Below are positions 47,259 to 60,362 of a DNA stretch of 64,000 nt, in pieces (positions within the stretch are counted from its first letter, which is position 1; every line of letters starts with the position of its first letter). The notes below the pieces were generated by a model. That model was not told where the DNA came from and ran no database searches. It saw only the letters and a list, made by a program, of their open reading frames with translations. A program made the position numbers and the translations under genes. This DNA is from Homarus americanus (lineage: Eukaryota; Arthropoda; Malacostraca; Decapoda; Nephropidae), in NCBI RefSeq assembly GCF_018991925.1, contig NW_024732415.1, positions 562,430-626,429 on the forward strand, written 5' to 3'.

Positions 47259-47381
47259 TATAGGTGATTTATGTGATCTATCAACATGGTGATAAATTGT
47301 GTGTGATGCCTAAGTTTTTGGAATAAACAGTCGTGGCAGTGGTGGAAGGAACACACACCGCAGTACTTCCATAAATTTGCG

Positions 47382-50300
47382 ATGAGCCGAAGGCAGCGAG
47401 TTATCATGGCGGTCTTCTTACTGGGCTCCTTTGTTTATATCATCCTAACACAGGTGAGGCATCTTTTGTTCAACCATGTTATTGGTTGTTGAACAGACTC
47501 CCTGTACTATCTTTGGGTTTAGTGAAGGAAGGATTTAAGGGATGGAAAAATTTGTTCCATTGTTGATATGCTTAAGAAACTAATGCATGTGTCTTTCTAC
47601 TTCATATATACGAAAGAATGTGTATTGAAATTGATGGAAAATTTTCTGACAATCATTACTTGGCAGGTATTGCTTATGATTTAATATTCATAGGAGAGAG
47701 TGGTGAGAACTCAAGGTCCAACAGAATTTGAGTTGGCACTGCGAAAACGAAGAGTGAGTAATACGTATTCATTTGGACAGATGGTTGTATGGCAGGAAAG
47801 GTTAACACAGAGACTACCTGACTCCTGGTGTTTCATCATTAAGGAATTTTTCAAAGGAATGAGCGTAAGAGGTACACCGTGTGGTTATGGGTGATAGAGA
47901 ATGGACCAAAGGGGGAGGAACACAGTCACGGGATCCTCTTTATAAATGCACGGTGTACTCCTTGTGTTCATTACTCTGTGACAAAACACCAGGAGTAAAG
48001 TCGTCTCTGACCCTGTGTTTCCTTTGCTGTCATACAAACCAGAATGGACTATCAACTTAGTTGCATTGTCTTGTCATTAGTCGGGGCCTCACTGCCCTTA
48101 CATTTTCCAGGTCCAATCCACGTGTGTTGAGTTCATATTTTTTATTTATTTATTTACCATATATATTTTTTATCTCACAGCTACAGTTGTGTGTGTGTGT
48201 GTGTTTAACTCAAATATCTCCTCACCACATTTCTCGTGTTGCCTGTGAGTGGTACATTAACTGTGGATTGTGGTTGATAATGCCACGTTAATGAAACTTT
48301 TATTTTGTCTTCTTATTTCTTAACTATTAAAATTGCCTACTAAGAATGTTGAAGATTTTGTGCATGAAGAACATATTATTATTTTCAGTAATACAATATG
48401 CCTTAGCTGTCATGTACTGTAGGCATCACTTGAGTGTGTGTTTGTTCATCCAATCTTATTTCCCTGAGATTAATATTTTTCTCAACAGTTACTGGGATAA
48501 CTTATATTTACTTAGACTGATGAACAAATAGATTTCTGAGTGAATAATCCTTTGTAAAAAAATAAATTCATAAAGTATACTATTGCTCTGTGTTTTGAAT
48601 GCATATATAGTATTATACATTAACCCTTTGTATACGGGGCCGCCTCTGAGCTGAATAAAATTGTCTGGTTTCAGCCAAATAAGATATTACAAGTGATGTC
48701 CTCATAGTGAAGAGGTTAATGGAGGAATATATGTAATTCACAGGAAAATCATAAATTATAACACTAAATTGTCATTGCAGGCTGTACACATGTTGGGCAG
48801 AGTCCCTGGTGAACCCACACATCCAGAGGTGCGGAAATTCTGCTCAGGTCTGGCGAAGCAAAATCCCAACCTCGTGGTAAGTTGTTACGTTTTACAATTG
48901 TCATCATTAGCAAAAAAAAAATATGTTATCCTAATGGAATTCATGTGATATCTTTCAGTGTAATGATGATTATTTCCAGGAATATGGTTATGTTCAGAAG
49001 AAAGGCATGTAGGAACATACTGTAGTCTCCATTTTGGATTGTCAGAATGGTGAAGATTATAACTTATGTATGTATGTATGTAATGTATGTATGTATGCAT
49101 GTATGTATGTACAGTAGGTCTTTAGGAACTGTATTAAACAAGGTTGACAATGGAGGAAAACAGAAATGAAAAAGAGATTAGTGTGATGACGATAGATAAG
49201 TACACAGACAGAGAGAGAGATAAGTAGATAGGTATTGATGTAGTAAAAATCATCTTTCAGGTTCACACTGGAACATAAACAGTGCCTGTACACGAATATT
49301 CACCTCATAGATAAGAATCTGACAAGAGAAGCTGCTAAAGATCAGCAAGTGTGGAAATACGACCTTAAAATGAGGGTTGTTCCTTGCAGTTGTTTGAGGT
49401 TAAAGTAAAGTAAATTATGCCTTTGTGCTGGTTCACTGATTTCTGGTTATGTATTTCATTACTTGCTTAAAATATTTTTAATTTTTTATGCTCATTTCTT
49501 TTGATTGTTGAAGAGATGGTGTTAGTTGTTGTTGTTTGAATTTTAGATCCTGTTATTATTGCACACACTGTATTGCATTTTGTATTCAATATCACTGCTA
49601 TATTTTCCTGGTTGTTATACTGTACTCTATTTGTCCCCTTTACTGTGGAGTGTGAACTGTGAGTAGTGTGGAATGTGTACTTATGGTTACTAGACTTCTC
49701 TTATCCAGTGGGGAGGGAGGGAGGGAGGGGAAGCACTGTGGGTTTTAACAGTGTCATCCTACTACTATTTCTCTAAGGAGGATTTTGATCTGTTTTTGTC
49801 CAGGCACATAGGATGACGATGATATATTGCAAGTAGCAAGTACTGTACTTCATTGTGTACTCTCCTTAATGTTCTTGTACTTTGTTTGCCTCCATTTTAA
49901 CATAGTGATACATGTTTGACAAACCTTTCTTTAGCAGGCAGAAAATGAGAGTTCTCCTGTAATATATGTAGTGACTCCTACATATAAAAGACCAGAGATG
50001 GTGGCAGAACTAACTAGACTGGGTCAGACTCTAACTATGGTACAGAGGATACACTGGATTGTAGCAGAAGACAGTGCAACTTGCTCAGCTCCCATCACTA
50101 GTCTTCTCAAGAGATTAGGTAACACACCCTTTGCACCTGCTTCACATGTCACTTACAATCTCCCTATAGGTTGGTTAAAGTGATATATTATCCATTTTGG
50201 CTAAAGCTATAAGCCTTTCCTCTCCAGAATTTGTAACTAATGGTATTATAAATTCATTTAGTCATTACTATTAACAGGTCTTCCCTACACGCACTTGGCC

Positions 50301-52169
50301 ACACCAATGCCAGAAATATACCGGAGGGAGAAATTTGTCCCGCGTGGCGTCTCCAACCGTAGAGCCGCCTTGCAGTGGGTGCAAGCGAATGGCGAGAACA
50401 CGGGCGTCCTCTTCTTCCTGGACGACGATAATGCCGTGGACATCAGACTATTTGAAGAAATGAGATCAACGAAAACAGTTTCAATGTGGCCTGTTGGGCT
50501 GATTGGAGAGTACACTGTCAGTTCACCTATAGTCAAGGAGGTAAACCCTATGACTTTGTATATCTGGCCTCTGTGATCTTGATATATGGTATAGCTTAAA
50601 TAAATGATAAACCAAGATGTGAGATTTCTATTTCTATTTAGGGAAAGGTGGTTGGGTTTTACGATGGGTGGCCAGCTGGCAGAAAGTTCCAGGTAGACAT
50701 GGCTGGATTTGCTGTTGGAGTTGGTTATATGAAGAAACAGGTGACTATTAATAATGTAATATTATTGTTTGTTTATCCTTGAAGGGGAAACACTAACTGC
50801 TTTATAACTTATTACAATTAAGAGTTCATCTAGGGTGGATTTTAAGCCTTTTGCATGCGGGGTAACTTAAAGAGGTCATAGGAAAGTCACATGTATTCTT
50901 TGGGCTTGCAATAGGATTACACTTCACTGTCCGTAAGGAAAAATGAGAAGTTTGTGTGTTGTCTTACCTACTATTTCATTCATGTTCTTTGTCATTATAA
51001 ATACTTTGTACAGTGAGATCTTACCTAACAAGTGACCTGTGTATTGGAGAAAATGTTTGTGTATTGAATTTTTATTAAGTGGAATTCATTTCCCTATAGA
51101 ATACTCTTGTTAAAAACTGATATGCATTCTAGTCCAAAATATTTCAACCCAAACACTCAAGCCTAAAACCTAACCTAACAATATTTAACTGATAGTAACT
51201 TTATGCAGTTCAGTCACCAGAGCTGAAGATTTATGCTGCTTGTGTTGGCCAAACATTGATGGTTTAGAAAAGAAGTCTGAGAGTGCACAGGTTACCACTC
51301 ATTCACCCTTAAAGGACGACCATTATCATCACACTTCTGCTGTTTCCGTCTTGTCACCCTCACCGCCTTACAGCCAGGCATGCTTTTGTGGAGTACCTGA
51401 TAGTATGGTGTCCCCAATTTCCATACAATAGTCAGGAAATAACTTACATTAATTTGGAAATAATTTAAAGTAGTTAAGTAGTTTTTTTTGTTGTTGTTTG
51501 TGAACCAATTTAGTTTTTAAGGTACGGTACAGTACTGTATGATAATGGTTTTCTTGTCATTGGGGAATCAAACTTTATTTTCCCTTTATGTTGTGTTATT
51601 CGATACACAAATATACACTTGATGATTGCTTTCCAAGGAACCTATGCTAACCTAACCTAACCTAACCTACCCATTCACATAACGAGGATACCTGTACTGT
51701 ATCTACGTTGCACTACCTGTTCCATCCATTGTTCGTGTGAGAGGGAGAGAATTTCTATCTTACAAATGATTTCATATATCTGAGTAAATATCATGATAAT
51801 ATTCCTTAATTAGTGATTCTTAATCAAACCATGTAACATATCATTTCAGTTTATAATATGAAAGTACTGTATATATTTTTTTTTTTTTTATTTTTTTATT
51901 TTTTTTTTTATTTTTTTATTTATTTTTTTTTTTTACAGAGGAAAGTAACGATGCCTTACATAGCTGGACATGAGGAAGATGGTTTTCTCAAGTCTCTGAA
52001 TCTGAGCATAAGCAACATCGAGGTAAAAGCAGACAGGTGCACGAACATCCTGGTCTGGCACACCCGCACGGCCAAGAACCCTATACGGACCCTGAACATG
52101 GAAACCCACCAGAACGACAATATCAAGGTGCTGGCTGATAACATGAGACACCTGGGGATGATTAAGTAG
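47382..52169 (+). CDS. B3GAT3: Beta-1,3-glucuronosyltransferase (GlcAT-I/B3GAT type)
   Basis: Six exons: 47382-47453, 48781-48876, 49938-50118, 50278-50540, 50642-50740 and 51939-52169; GT-AG, frame kept, 313 residues (human B3GAT3 has 335). A type II signal anchor (residues about 8-22) places it in the Golgi. Family landmarks: VVTPTYKRPE (67-76), PRGVSNRRAALQW, FFLDDDN with DDD at 165-167 (UDP-GlcA/Mn binding), VSMWPVGLIGEY, VDMAGFAVGV, GHEEDGF (about 247, catalytic Glu region) and the WHTRT end. It should add glucuronic acid to finish the GAG-protein linker tetrasaccharide. Which paralogue (GlcAT-I, -P or -S) is an inference from short length and the WHTRT tail. After DDDN the usual TY is replaced by AVD. 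N-glycosylation sequons are at NES (59) and NLS near the end. The exon 3 acceptor has a CAGCAG-like ambiguity (49935 or 49938). Confidence 0.93.
47816..48017. mobile_element. Foldback MITE in glucuronosyltransferase intron 1
   Basis: Arms 47816-47881 and 47949-48017 are inverted copies sharing 'actcctggtgttt' and 'gtacaccgtg' with their complements. The 64-codon frame across it is incidental. Confidence 0.7.
48620..48719 (+). mobile_element. MITE family A, full-length copy
   Basis: TTAACCCTTTGTATACGGGG to 'catagtgaagaggttaa', 100 bp, with the intact 'gtctggtttcagccaaat' centre. It ends 61 bp before the exon 2 acceptor of the glucuronosyltransferase gene. Confidence 0.8.
49066..49113. repeat. 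(TATG)n microsatellite
   Basis: About eleven TATG/TGTA units in intron 2 of the glucuronosyltransferase gene. Confidence 0.95.
51874..51935 (+). promoter_or_regulatory. Very long polypyrimidine (T-rich) tract before the last exon
   Basis: About 60 nt of nearly pure T with occasional A, ending directly at the TTACAG acceptor of the last glucuronosyltransferase exon. Acts as the splice polypyrimidine tract but is far longer than usual; probably a microsatellite expansion. Confidence 0.7.
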
Positions 52170-52421
52170 CTTCACCTGTTATATTGTACAGTTGAAAGAG
52201 AGTTACAGTAGTCGTCTGTAGTAGTATTGTATTGCCGGGGTAGATCAGCGATAAGTACTGTAGTTCTATTGATACAGTAATGTATTTTTTATTGTAGGGT
52301 TTATTAACGTCTCTTCTCATATTGTAGTATTGTATTTAAAGAAAAAAATAAGGTCTTTCTATACTGATGATCTCATTGAATTGCCAAAAATATGTTGCAA
52401 ATGAAAATCAAAACAGGAGTA

Positions 52422-52931
52422 CAGGTAGTTCTGCTATAACGCGATAATTGTGTTCTTGTAAAATATCGTGTTATAGAAAATCGCGTAATAGAAATAACAG
52501 GGCTTATGGAGAAAATAGGGTTAGGTGCAGATTACTCGAAATCGAAAAAATTTAGTAGTTAGCCTAGCACAAAGGATAGCACAGTCTAAATAAATGTTAC
52601 ATTCATATCTAATAATGAAATCATACAGTAAATGTAACACTTTACTTGATGGGAGAGAAGGGTGATTTTGAGGTTGATAACATCGAGCTTCTCTTCAAGT
52701 GTTATATCCTTTCTTTTACGATCATCACCGGGAATTCTATCACCAGAACGCTTCTTGGAGATATTCTTCTTTACCATATTCACAATTAATACCACAAAAT
52801 TGGAGAAATAGTAAGCAAAAATCGCGTTATAGCAAACAAGCGTTCGCGTTATACAAATATCGTTCCTAATTCATAAATCGCGTTAGAGCAAATTCACGTT
52901 ATCAAAACACGCGTTATAGCAGAACTCACTG
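52422..52931 (-). mobile_element. Tigger/pogo-like miniature element, copy 2 (inverted)
   Basis: 510 bp, TA flanks (52420-52421 and 52932-52933), ends CAGGTAGTTCTGCTATAACG and 'agcagaactcactg'. Nearly identical to 43852-44362 but in the opposite orientation. On the minus strand, frame 52795-52586 keeps the same partial DNA-binding start with a few substitutions. Confidence 0.87.
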
Positions 52932-55900
52932 TAATAAACACAAGCATTTATTAAGGTAAAGCTGACATCCACATCAGTGTAAATGTTTTGTGATTCTCTC
53001 TCTCTCCAGATATATGGCCACCAAAAAAGCTTATATTTTTCTTATAATATATTGTGGAATTAAATAATCTACTTAAGATTTCAACATCTTAGATATTATT
53101 GAACACATAACATCAGTACTTGCTGTTAAGGTCTGGAGTTAGATTGGTCATTTTCAGCTTCTCTTAACACCTGAATTTATTGCTCTTCTCCCCCCCCCCA
53201 AGAAGAAGGGCTGTTTTGGGTATTTATTATTTTCTCATTTTCTTCATTACACCGGTTGTCTTTTGCTCTGTATTTTAACCATTTTTCAAACAGTCGACAA
53301 GTGGGGGTAAATTTGGTACTTGTGTGTGTCAGGGTAAGGTATGTATGTTACGGTTTATGTCCATTTTGTGAACTTCCATTATATCTACTTAGAAAATGTC
53401 ATATATTCTCGAAATGTCTAACCAAACCAAATCAAACCTAACCTAACCTAACCTAACCATATCTTAAGCTAACCAGTGTCCGAGCTGACCTATTCAACGG
53501 ACATATGGGCTGTCTTATTTTATACCTGGATTGAAATTATTTACTGCCTATGGTAAAAACAACATGAGCTCGAATATATTTAGTCTAAATATATGAGTCA
53601 AGTAGTTTGAGTATCACGTACATTGAAAATCTTGATGATCTCTTAACCGAGAAGACATCTGGCATTAATGAAGAAGTATTATTGAAGAAACTTTAAGAAT
53701 TTAGGGCTGGCAAGGTTCTTCCATGTACCATAAGCCCCAGACCATGTGGGAAGTTTGACTGTTCTTAGAGAGAGATTTTTTTTTTTTATCCAATAATAGT
53801 GAAAAGCTCGGAATGTAAGGCGTCTTTAAGTACTGGGCATCGTTTGATTTTGAAGTCGTTTGTTGGTATAATGTTATTACCTGCGCTTCAACAACTAAGG
53901 TCTTTAAGCGCGTATTAAAGTTAGTTACACCGTTGCGTTAAACTCCTGAGGTTTAAGAGTTCTATCTAAGAACTGAATTAGATCGTTCACCTTCATTGTT
54001 GAATCAGCGTCCTTCCCAATTCCAAATTATTAAAATGTATTAGTCTCAAATTATCAGACCAAGACTCTCGCTCATCAAACACTTGAGCCTTCCACCCTTT
54101 TGTCATATCCTGAATAATCAGATACAGCTCAAGAGATTCAAAGATAATCAAGATCAAAAGTTTGCCAAAAAATCCCTAACCAGCATTATGTGTCTGTTCA
54201 TATCATCAACGGTTCACCTGCAATCTTGTTGCAATAAGACGGTGCCTTCATACATTGATGGAAAGAGTGCCATCTAAGTGTTATGAACGGAGACAATATT
54301 GGCTGGGTATTTTGGGCAAACTTTTGATTTTGAATTGTTCATAAAATTCTGTTTTTTGATTACTCAACATAAACCCCTTGACTATTATCCAGAGATTTGG
54401 GATAATTAATTTCATGTTTTCAAGGTCTTATATACGGGTATGTGCCACCTTGTTTTAATCACAAAACCTTATTGAACCTGATTCCCATCATTGAATAGCA
54501 GAGGCATTACAGACTTCACAGAGATGCAGCCACTCTTAAAACATCATTAGTAGAAAAGAATTAATTTCTTGTGATAATCTTAATTTACAGAGTGTTAGGC
54601 ATGAAATGAATATTTTGTCTTATTTAAATCACTTATCTACTGTACTTAGCTCCTCTTTATTCTGACCATCCTGTACAGGTAGTAAGAATGAGGGAAACAG
54701 AAATGTATAATTTTTACTTCACAAGAAATATCATAGTCTTCCTGTTACCCTCCCCATCACCCCTGCAACAGCCAACTCCCTTTCATTACCAGAGAGGTAC
54801 TAACTACAGGTATTTTGCTTCCTTAACTTAATAGTAAAACCATTTATGAATCTTATTGAATACTCTGAAGCTGTTGGAAATAGTGTTGCAGGTGTGTGTG
54901 CGTGTGTTTGTAAGAGGGGGATGTGGATAAAATATTAGAATCCTGGGTTTATAGACACGTTATAATTTCAGCAATTTACTCAAGTCCTTCTAGGTAGTGG
55001 GTAAATCACATGTTCAGTGATGATTTCTTTCTTATTTATTTACTTTTTCTGTGTGGTGTAGTAAGAGAGGTACACACAGGGTCAATGGTTCACTCCTTCC
55101 CACACTGAAGCAGTGTTGAAACCCTAATGAGATAAAATGCCACAACCACACTAGATGACAGTCAGGATAAGTTAAGTTCGGAGACTCATTCCCTTGACTC
55201 AGTTTCACGGCGGGGAGTGAACTTTTGACCGTGACCTAACATATGACTCTTGTATCCACTCTAGAGCGCGATGACTGACAATTAACTCTCTTTTTCCATT
55301 GTAATATCTTCATTTTTTTATGGAATTCTCTCACATGAGTCTTTGAATGTTAGTGTCTGTGTGTAGGTGGGTGAGTATGTGTGTGTCTTAGCTCGGTGTT
55401 TTTAGCTTTTATGGAAATAGTGCCATAGATTTATATGACCATTGTGTTACTGTACTGTCATTCACCTTCATTCACCCATTTTCTGATCTTCAAACACCCA
55501 ATTAGTCCAACAAATCCTTATTTTAAAACAAGATTACCAATCTTGTACGAACTGTGTAAAAACTTCAAGTCACCAGTCAAGCAAATGAGGCACAGGAGTA
55601 TCTGCTCAAGATGGGTGTAAGTAAGCAAGTGATTAGTTACACAGTTGGTTACTAGATGGCATAGTGAGCACATGCCTGATCTTAGCTTCACTGCAAATGA
55701 CGATAAATACTGCATTGTCCTCGTCTATACCAATAAATGTTGCTTGAGAATCCTTCACCGCGAAGGCTCTTATGATGAAGCGTTGTAAAGCTTTTCACTA
55801 TTTTATCTCTTATCATATTGGCCCTTGAGTCAAGATCACCTAATGTTAATACTACTTTTGACTGTGTTTTTAAATCAAGAATATATATGATATGTACTAA

Positions 55901-57305
55901 GGTTATGCTTATTCTATCAGGTATCGTTATTTAAATGTTAACGTTTATGTTATTGATGAATTTCTTTTATGTCCGTTATGTAACGTATGAGATTAATATA
56001 TGAATCTTATTCTGTAGTATTTCCCTCCATATATTTGTTTTGGAATATACTGTATATTCTTATACAGTACAGTACTCTTAGTTATTATGCAGTATACAGG
56101 TGTAGGAGTCAGATGGCTGTATACTGAGACCAAAGCCCTGGAGGGAGGTGTTCATAAGGTGCTAGTAAATGTTTCCCTCTCTCACAATACCAACAATGCT
56201 TCCTTTTAAGTAAACAAATAATAATACGAAATATATCAACTTGAAAAATATTTAAAAGAATTTTTAATGGAGAAAGAAATACATGTATTATTGTTTCTTT
56301 TGCAGCCAGAAAAGTGAGTTCCTTTTATTCAGCTCAGAGGGCAGCCCGTACACAAGGGCATTGGCAGTGCAGTATAGCGGATATTAAGGCAATATTGAAG
56401 TGGCTTTCAAGCTAATAAAAACAGATCAATTAACTGGAATATCTTAAGGGGAAGAAGATATTAGGAATTGAGAGAGGGCGGCTAATTAAGGGTCCCAGAT
56501 GTAGCAATGGGGCGTGAGATGTTTCTCCCAGATCTTGATTATGAGTACTGTACAGTTTAGTTATTTCACCCTCTAAGTCAGGTCAGGTCCTTAGGTAATT
56601 TAACTGTTGATTGAAGACATTTATAGAGAGATATAGGCCAGTAGACTCCATGGTGCTCAAATTTCCACCTTAAGATGAAATAAACTTGAATGTTGCCCGC
56701 TGCAGTTTCCTCCCTTCTTATGTTGGTACTGATAGATTAGGAAGGAAATTATCGTGTTGGGATTTAGTTGTTCATCCTATAGCTTATATTTTGTATTGAT
56801 ATTTGGATTTTACATTGATAGTCTTCACGAGGATATGATCGGACTTTCTTGCGACCGATTATTAGGAGCCTGTTCATCGCACTTCCCGAAATTACTCTCT
56901 GGTAATTATTTTAGGGTTCCCGAATAAAAAAAAATACGGTGTGCTTTGTAAGGAGGATTTTTATTGCGGATCTTTCAAATATTTCAGTGATGATTTTGTG
57001 TGTAAGAATATGGATTAACACTATAACAGCTGTATTGATGGATAAGTGTGTTTCATAAAGGCACTTAAAAAGAAACTAAAAGCCTATCCATCACTAATTT
57101 CTTTCTGGTTACATACTCTTGTGGGAATAAAAACAGGGTCAAATTTTATCCCAGCTACAATATAAAAACACAAACTCATTATGTTTTTATTGTTGATGTT
57201 TTACAAATTCCTTTTAGAAGATTATTTTTGTTTTCAGATCTATATTGTTTTCAGTATTGTTGACCTACCTATTCTTAGATATGGCCATGATATATTTTGT
57301 TTGTA
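52932..57305. other. Intergenic, no intact gene
   Basis: AACCT run at 53427-53456, poly(C) at 53192, (TG)n at about 54893. From 53640 to 54280 the base composition and short frames look like old coding sequence (for example DDLLTEKTSGINEEVLLKKL), but stops are frequent and no family is recognised. A family A MITE fragment (reverse) lies at about 56320-56362. Confidence 0.5.
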
Positions 57306-57410
57306 CAGTGAAACCTTCATATATTGCACTTCTCTCCATATAATCCATTAGATGAGGGGTTTCATGTCTCTTGGACCCTCAATATAGTTTATTAGATGGA
57401 GGTTTCACCT
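57306..57410. mobile_element. MITE family D, monomeric copy
   Basis: Left end CAGTGAAACCTTCATATA is inverted at the right end (GATGGAGGTTTCACCT). The interior 'ggaccctcaatata' matches the 64-bp unit at 29356-29800. Confidence 0.7.
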
Positions 57411-58074
57411 TAGTCTTAATATCTCAATTGTTTACGGTAGATTTTTATTTATGAATGAGTATTTTATTGTATATTGTACGAGTTTATCAGTTATCACTCC
57501 CTCCTTCACACAATCTCATCTCATTGTGATTGTAGGTAGCATTTCATCCAGTTCCTGACCAGAATGTTACTTATGCTTGATGGCCATACTTCTGTAGGTA
57601 ACATTCCATTCACTTGCTGACCGGATTGTTACTTTTTATAGGTAACATTCCATCCATTGATGAGAACGTTACTTATTATACAGTATACTTGATGGCCATA
57701 CATACCGGTATGCTTTAGAAGATCTTGTTATATTTTAAATGCTGTAAAGTTATTTTCCCAAAGACCAAATCTCCTAAATGTGGAAAATGGCCACAAAGCA
57801 ATGATGGCGGTGATGATGATATCCAGATACATTAAACATTAAAATGCTTCTGAGTCTTATCTAGATTAGCTGGTTTCAAACTCAATGGAACTTGTGTAAA
57901 GGAAGGTTAAGAATTTTGTATATATTGTAGTGTTTCTATGTTTCTGATACTCATAGCAAGATAGGAATGTTTTTATTATGTACAAGGATGAATTTAAGGT
58001 CTGGGTGTGTAGTTTTATGGATCCTGTGCTGTATATGAATGGACTGTAAGGATATGTTCTGCTCTTAACTCTTT
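57411..58074. other. Intergenic, no gene seen
   Basis: A short repeated block 'gtaacattccatccatt' occurs two or three times at 57535-57665. Nothing else. Confidence 0.55.
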
Positions 58075-58262
58075 GATGACAGTGATTTAACCCTTTTATG
58101 ATGACGATTTAACCCTTTGACAAAAAATGATTTAACCCTTTGATGATGATGGTTCAACACTGTCGACAGTGATTTAACCCTTTGATGATAATTTAACCCT
58201 TTTATGGTGATGATTTAACCCTTTAAGGACAATAATTTAACATTTCACAACTCAATGGGTTA
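58075..58262. repeat. GATTTAACCCTTTGATGAT tandem cluster
   Basis: Six or seven degenerate copies of 'tgatttaaccctttgatga'. Same motif family as 13485-13555 and 8905-8960. Confidence 0.8.
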
Positions 58263-58785
58263 ATCAGTTACCTTTTGTTATTATGAAAAAGGACTTTACA
58301 TGTATAAATTAGAAGGAAAAATATTGGTGCAAGGAAGAGACAAAAAAAAGGAGTAAAGTGTAGTGCTAAGACTCTTATGATTTACCCCCTTAACTACACC
58401 ACTATTACTGTATGATACATGGCAGAAACTGTATGATGCAGACTATATACATGATATAGTATTATGTATTTTCCTCTATTATTATCCTGTCTGTTATATA
58501 AATGCATTAAATTTGATTCATACCAAGTCAATACAATAGTGATAATTCTTCATAAAGATCAGAGTTGAAAAATAAATAAAACATGAAACTAAAGGCTTAA
58601 AAAATCATCATATTTGTACATCTATATAAAAGAATAAGTACTGTATTAGGATTTGTATAAAGTAATTTAAATCTTATCCTTGAATATCGATAAATTAATG
58701 ATGACGTACATTATATATTTATATTTAATGATTGAAAACTAGTCATTACTGTAATATGAGTCATTTAGTACTTCACTGTAGCGAA

Positions 58786-58914
58786 CATGCACTGTAATGC
58801 ACTATATCAAGCATTACTGTAGTGCACTATATCAAGCATTACTGTAGTGCACTGTATCAAGCATTACTGTAGTGCACTGCATCAAGCATTACTGTAGTGC
58901 ACTGCATCAAGCAT
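58786..58914. repeat. 26-bp tandem repeat
   Basis: About five copies, core 'aagcattactgtagtgcact'; one more copy lies at 59203-59229 on the other side of the adjoining Tigger-like element. Confidence 0.9.
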
Positions 58915-59202
58915 AAGTCTCCTCGACTTACGACAACCCGGACATACGACGGCCATGGTCGTATAAAATATTTTTCACATGTATTTTCGAGTTCCGACGT
59001 TAGTAATCGTTCTGTGTACTGACAAAATTTTCGTTTGTAATTCCCTTTAAAATGGCTGGCAAGCGTAAAAGTGAGAGTTCTCGTGGTGCTGAGAAGAAAA
59101 AGAGACACCCATTTTAGAATTTCTATGTATTATTTTTGCCTTTTCGGCTTATGACCTGGTCGTCGGGACTGAACCCCATCGTAAGTCGAGTAGAGACTGT
59201 AC
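58915..59202 (+). mobile_element. Tigger-like miniature element, second family
   Basis: Ends 'agtctcctcgacttacga' and 'tcgtaagtcgagtagagact' are inverted repeats of the pogo/Tigger style. The interior keeps a 22-codon start MAGKRKSESSRGAEKKK followed by a stop, typical of the first codons of a CENP-B/Tigger-type transposase. It sits inside the 26-bp array, which resumes after it. Confidence 0.75.
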
Positions 59203-60362
59203 TGTAGTCCACTGTATCAAGCATTACTCTGCTCTCCTCTCCACTACAGACATTAGGAAGAGACTGTAACTATTCCATTCAAAAAACAAACATAAGATAT
59301 TAAATCAGTTACCCATTGCTAAGGTGAACACTACAATAAGGAAATGAGCGATGAATGAAGAAAATACTTTGGTTACATGTTAATTATTTTGAATATAATA
59401 AAAGAAAGTTCGTTTTAAGAATATTTCAAACCACTGTGTGTGTGTGTGTGGTTGTTGAGTGTGTAGGTTTGGTGTTACTCTGTGCTTTCATTTGTGAGCA
59501 GATAATCAGGCCATCTTGTTGTGTATGTGTGTATTAATGTATATGTGTAAGATTGATTAAATATGTATGTATAAGAGTATCTCTTGCTTTCTACTTATTA
59601 CATCAAATGATCTACAACTACCTGTAATATGTATCCTGAAATGTTTATGTATAATTCATTCTTTATGTATGTCCTTATAGAATATTTCTTACCCTTCATC
59701 TTTCTATCATTCTTTACCTGTGTGTAGATAGTGTTCATTCACATTCATTTGTAGTAGATGTTTAAACGTGAAACATAACTAATAAATGAATGTTGTCCTA
59801 AAGAGGTTCCTGTAACCATCTGATGTTGTTTTTTTAATCGGTGAAAATTATCCATTACGCCTTCATTAGTATGGATGAGGACAACTACCGAAAACATATA
59901 CTCATTTTTTGTTATCAGTTGGTACTTGATTAGGCTGTTATGTCATATTTTCCAATTGACCTCGTATAACTTTATTCTTTGTAACTCATGAGAAATAAAT
60001 GGTTTGTATATGACTGTGTCCTTGTAATATACCTTTGAGATATATATTTTTATACTGTACTTACATGTAAAACTTCTACCAGTAAAGTTTGTTAAAGATA
60101 TAGTGTTCCTTGATATTGTATTCAGATTTGAGTAGGTAAAAAAATCACAATGGTCGCAAAAATAATTGAATTTTATGTGCTGGTGTTGGTAAGTTAGTTT
60201 TCTTGGGAACACCTCTGATGTAGTGTTGGATCTCTCAAAGTGGCCCAGGAACCTGTGAGCTATATTCTGATACTATTAACCTCAGTGATAAATACAGAAC
60301 TGAATGGTCTGTCAGAATTATTTGCCCTTACGTAGAATCGTTTAGAAAATCAAATGTATATG
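59203..60362. other. Intergenic, no gene seen
   Basis: AT-rich with (TG)n at 59435. No supportable ORF. Confidence 0.55.
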
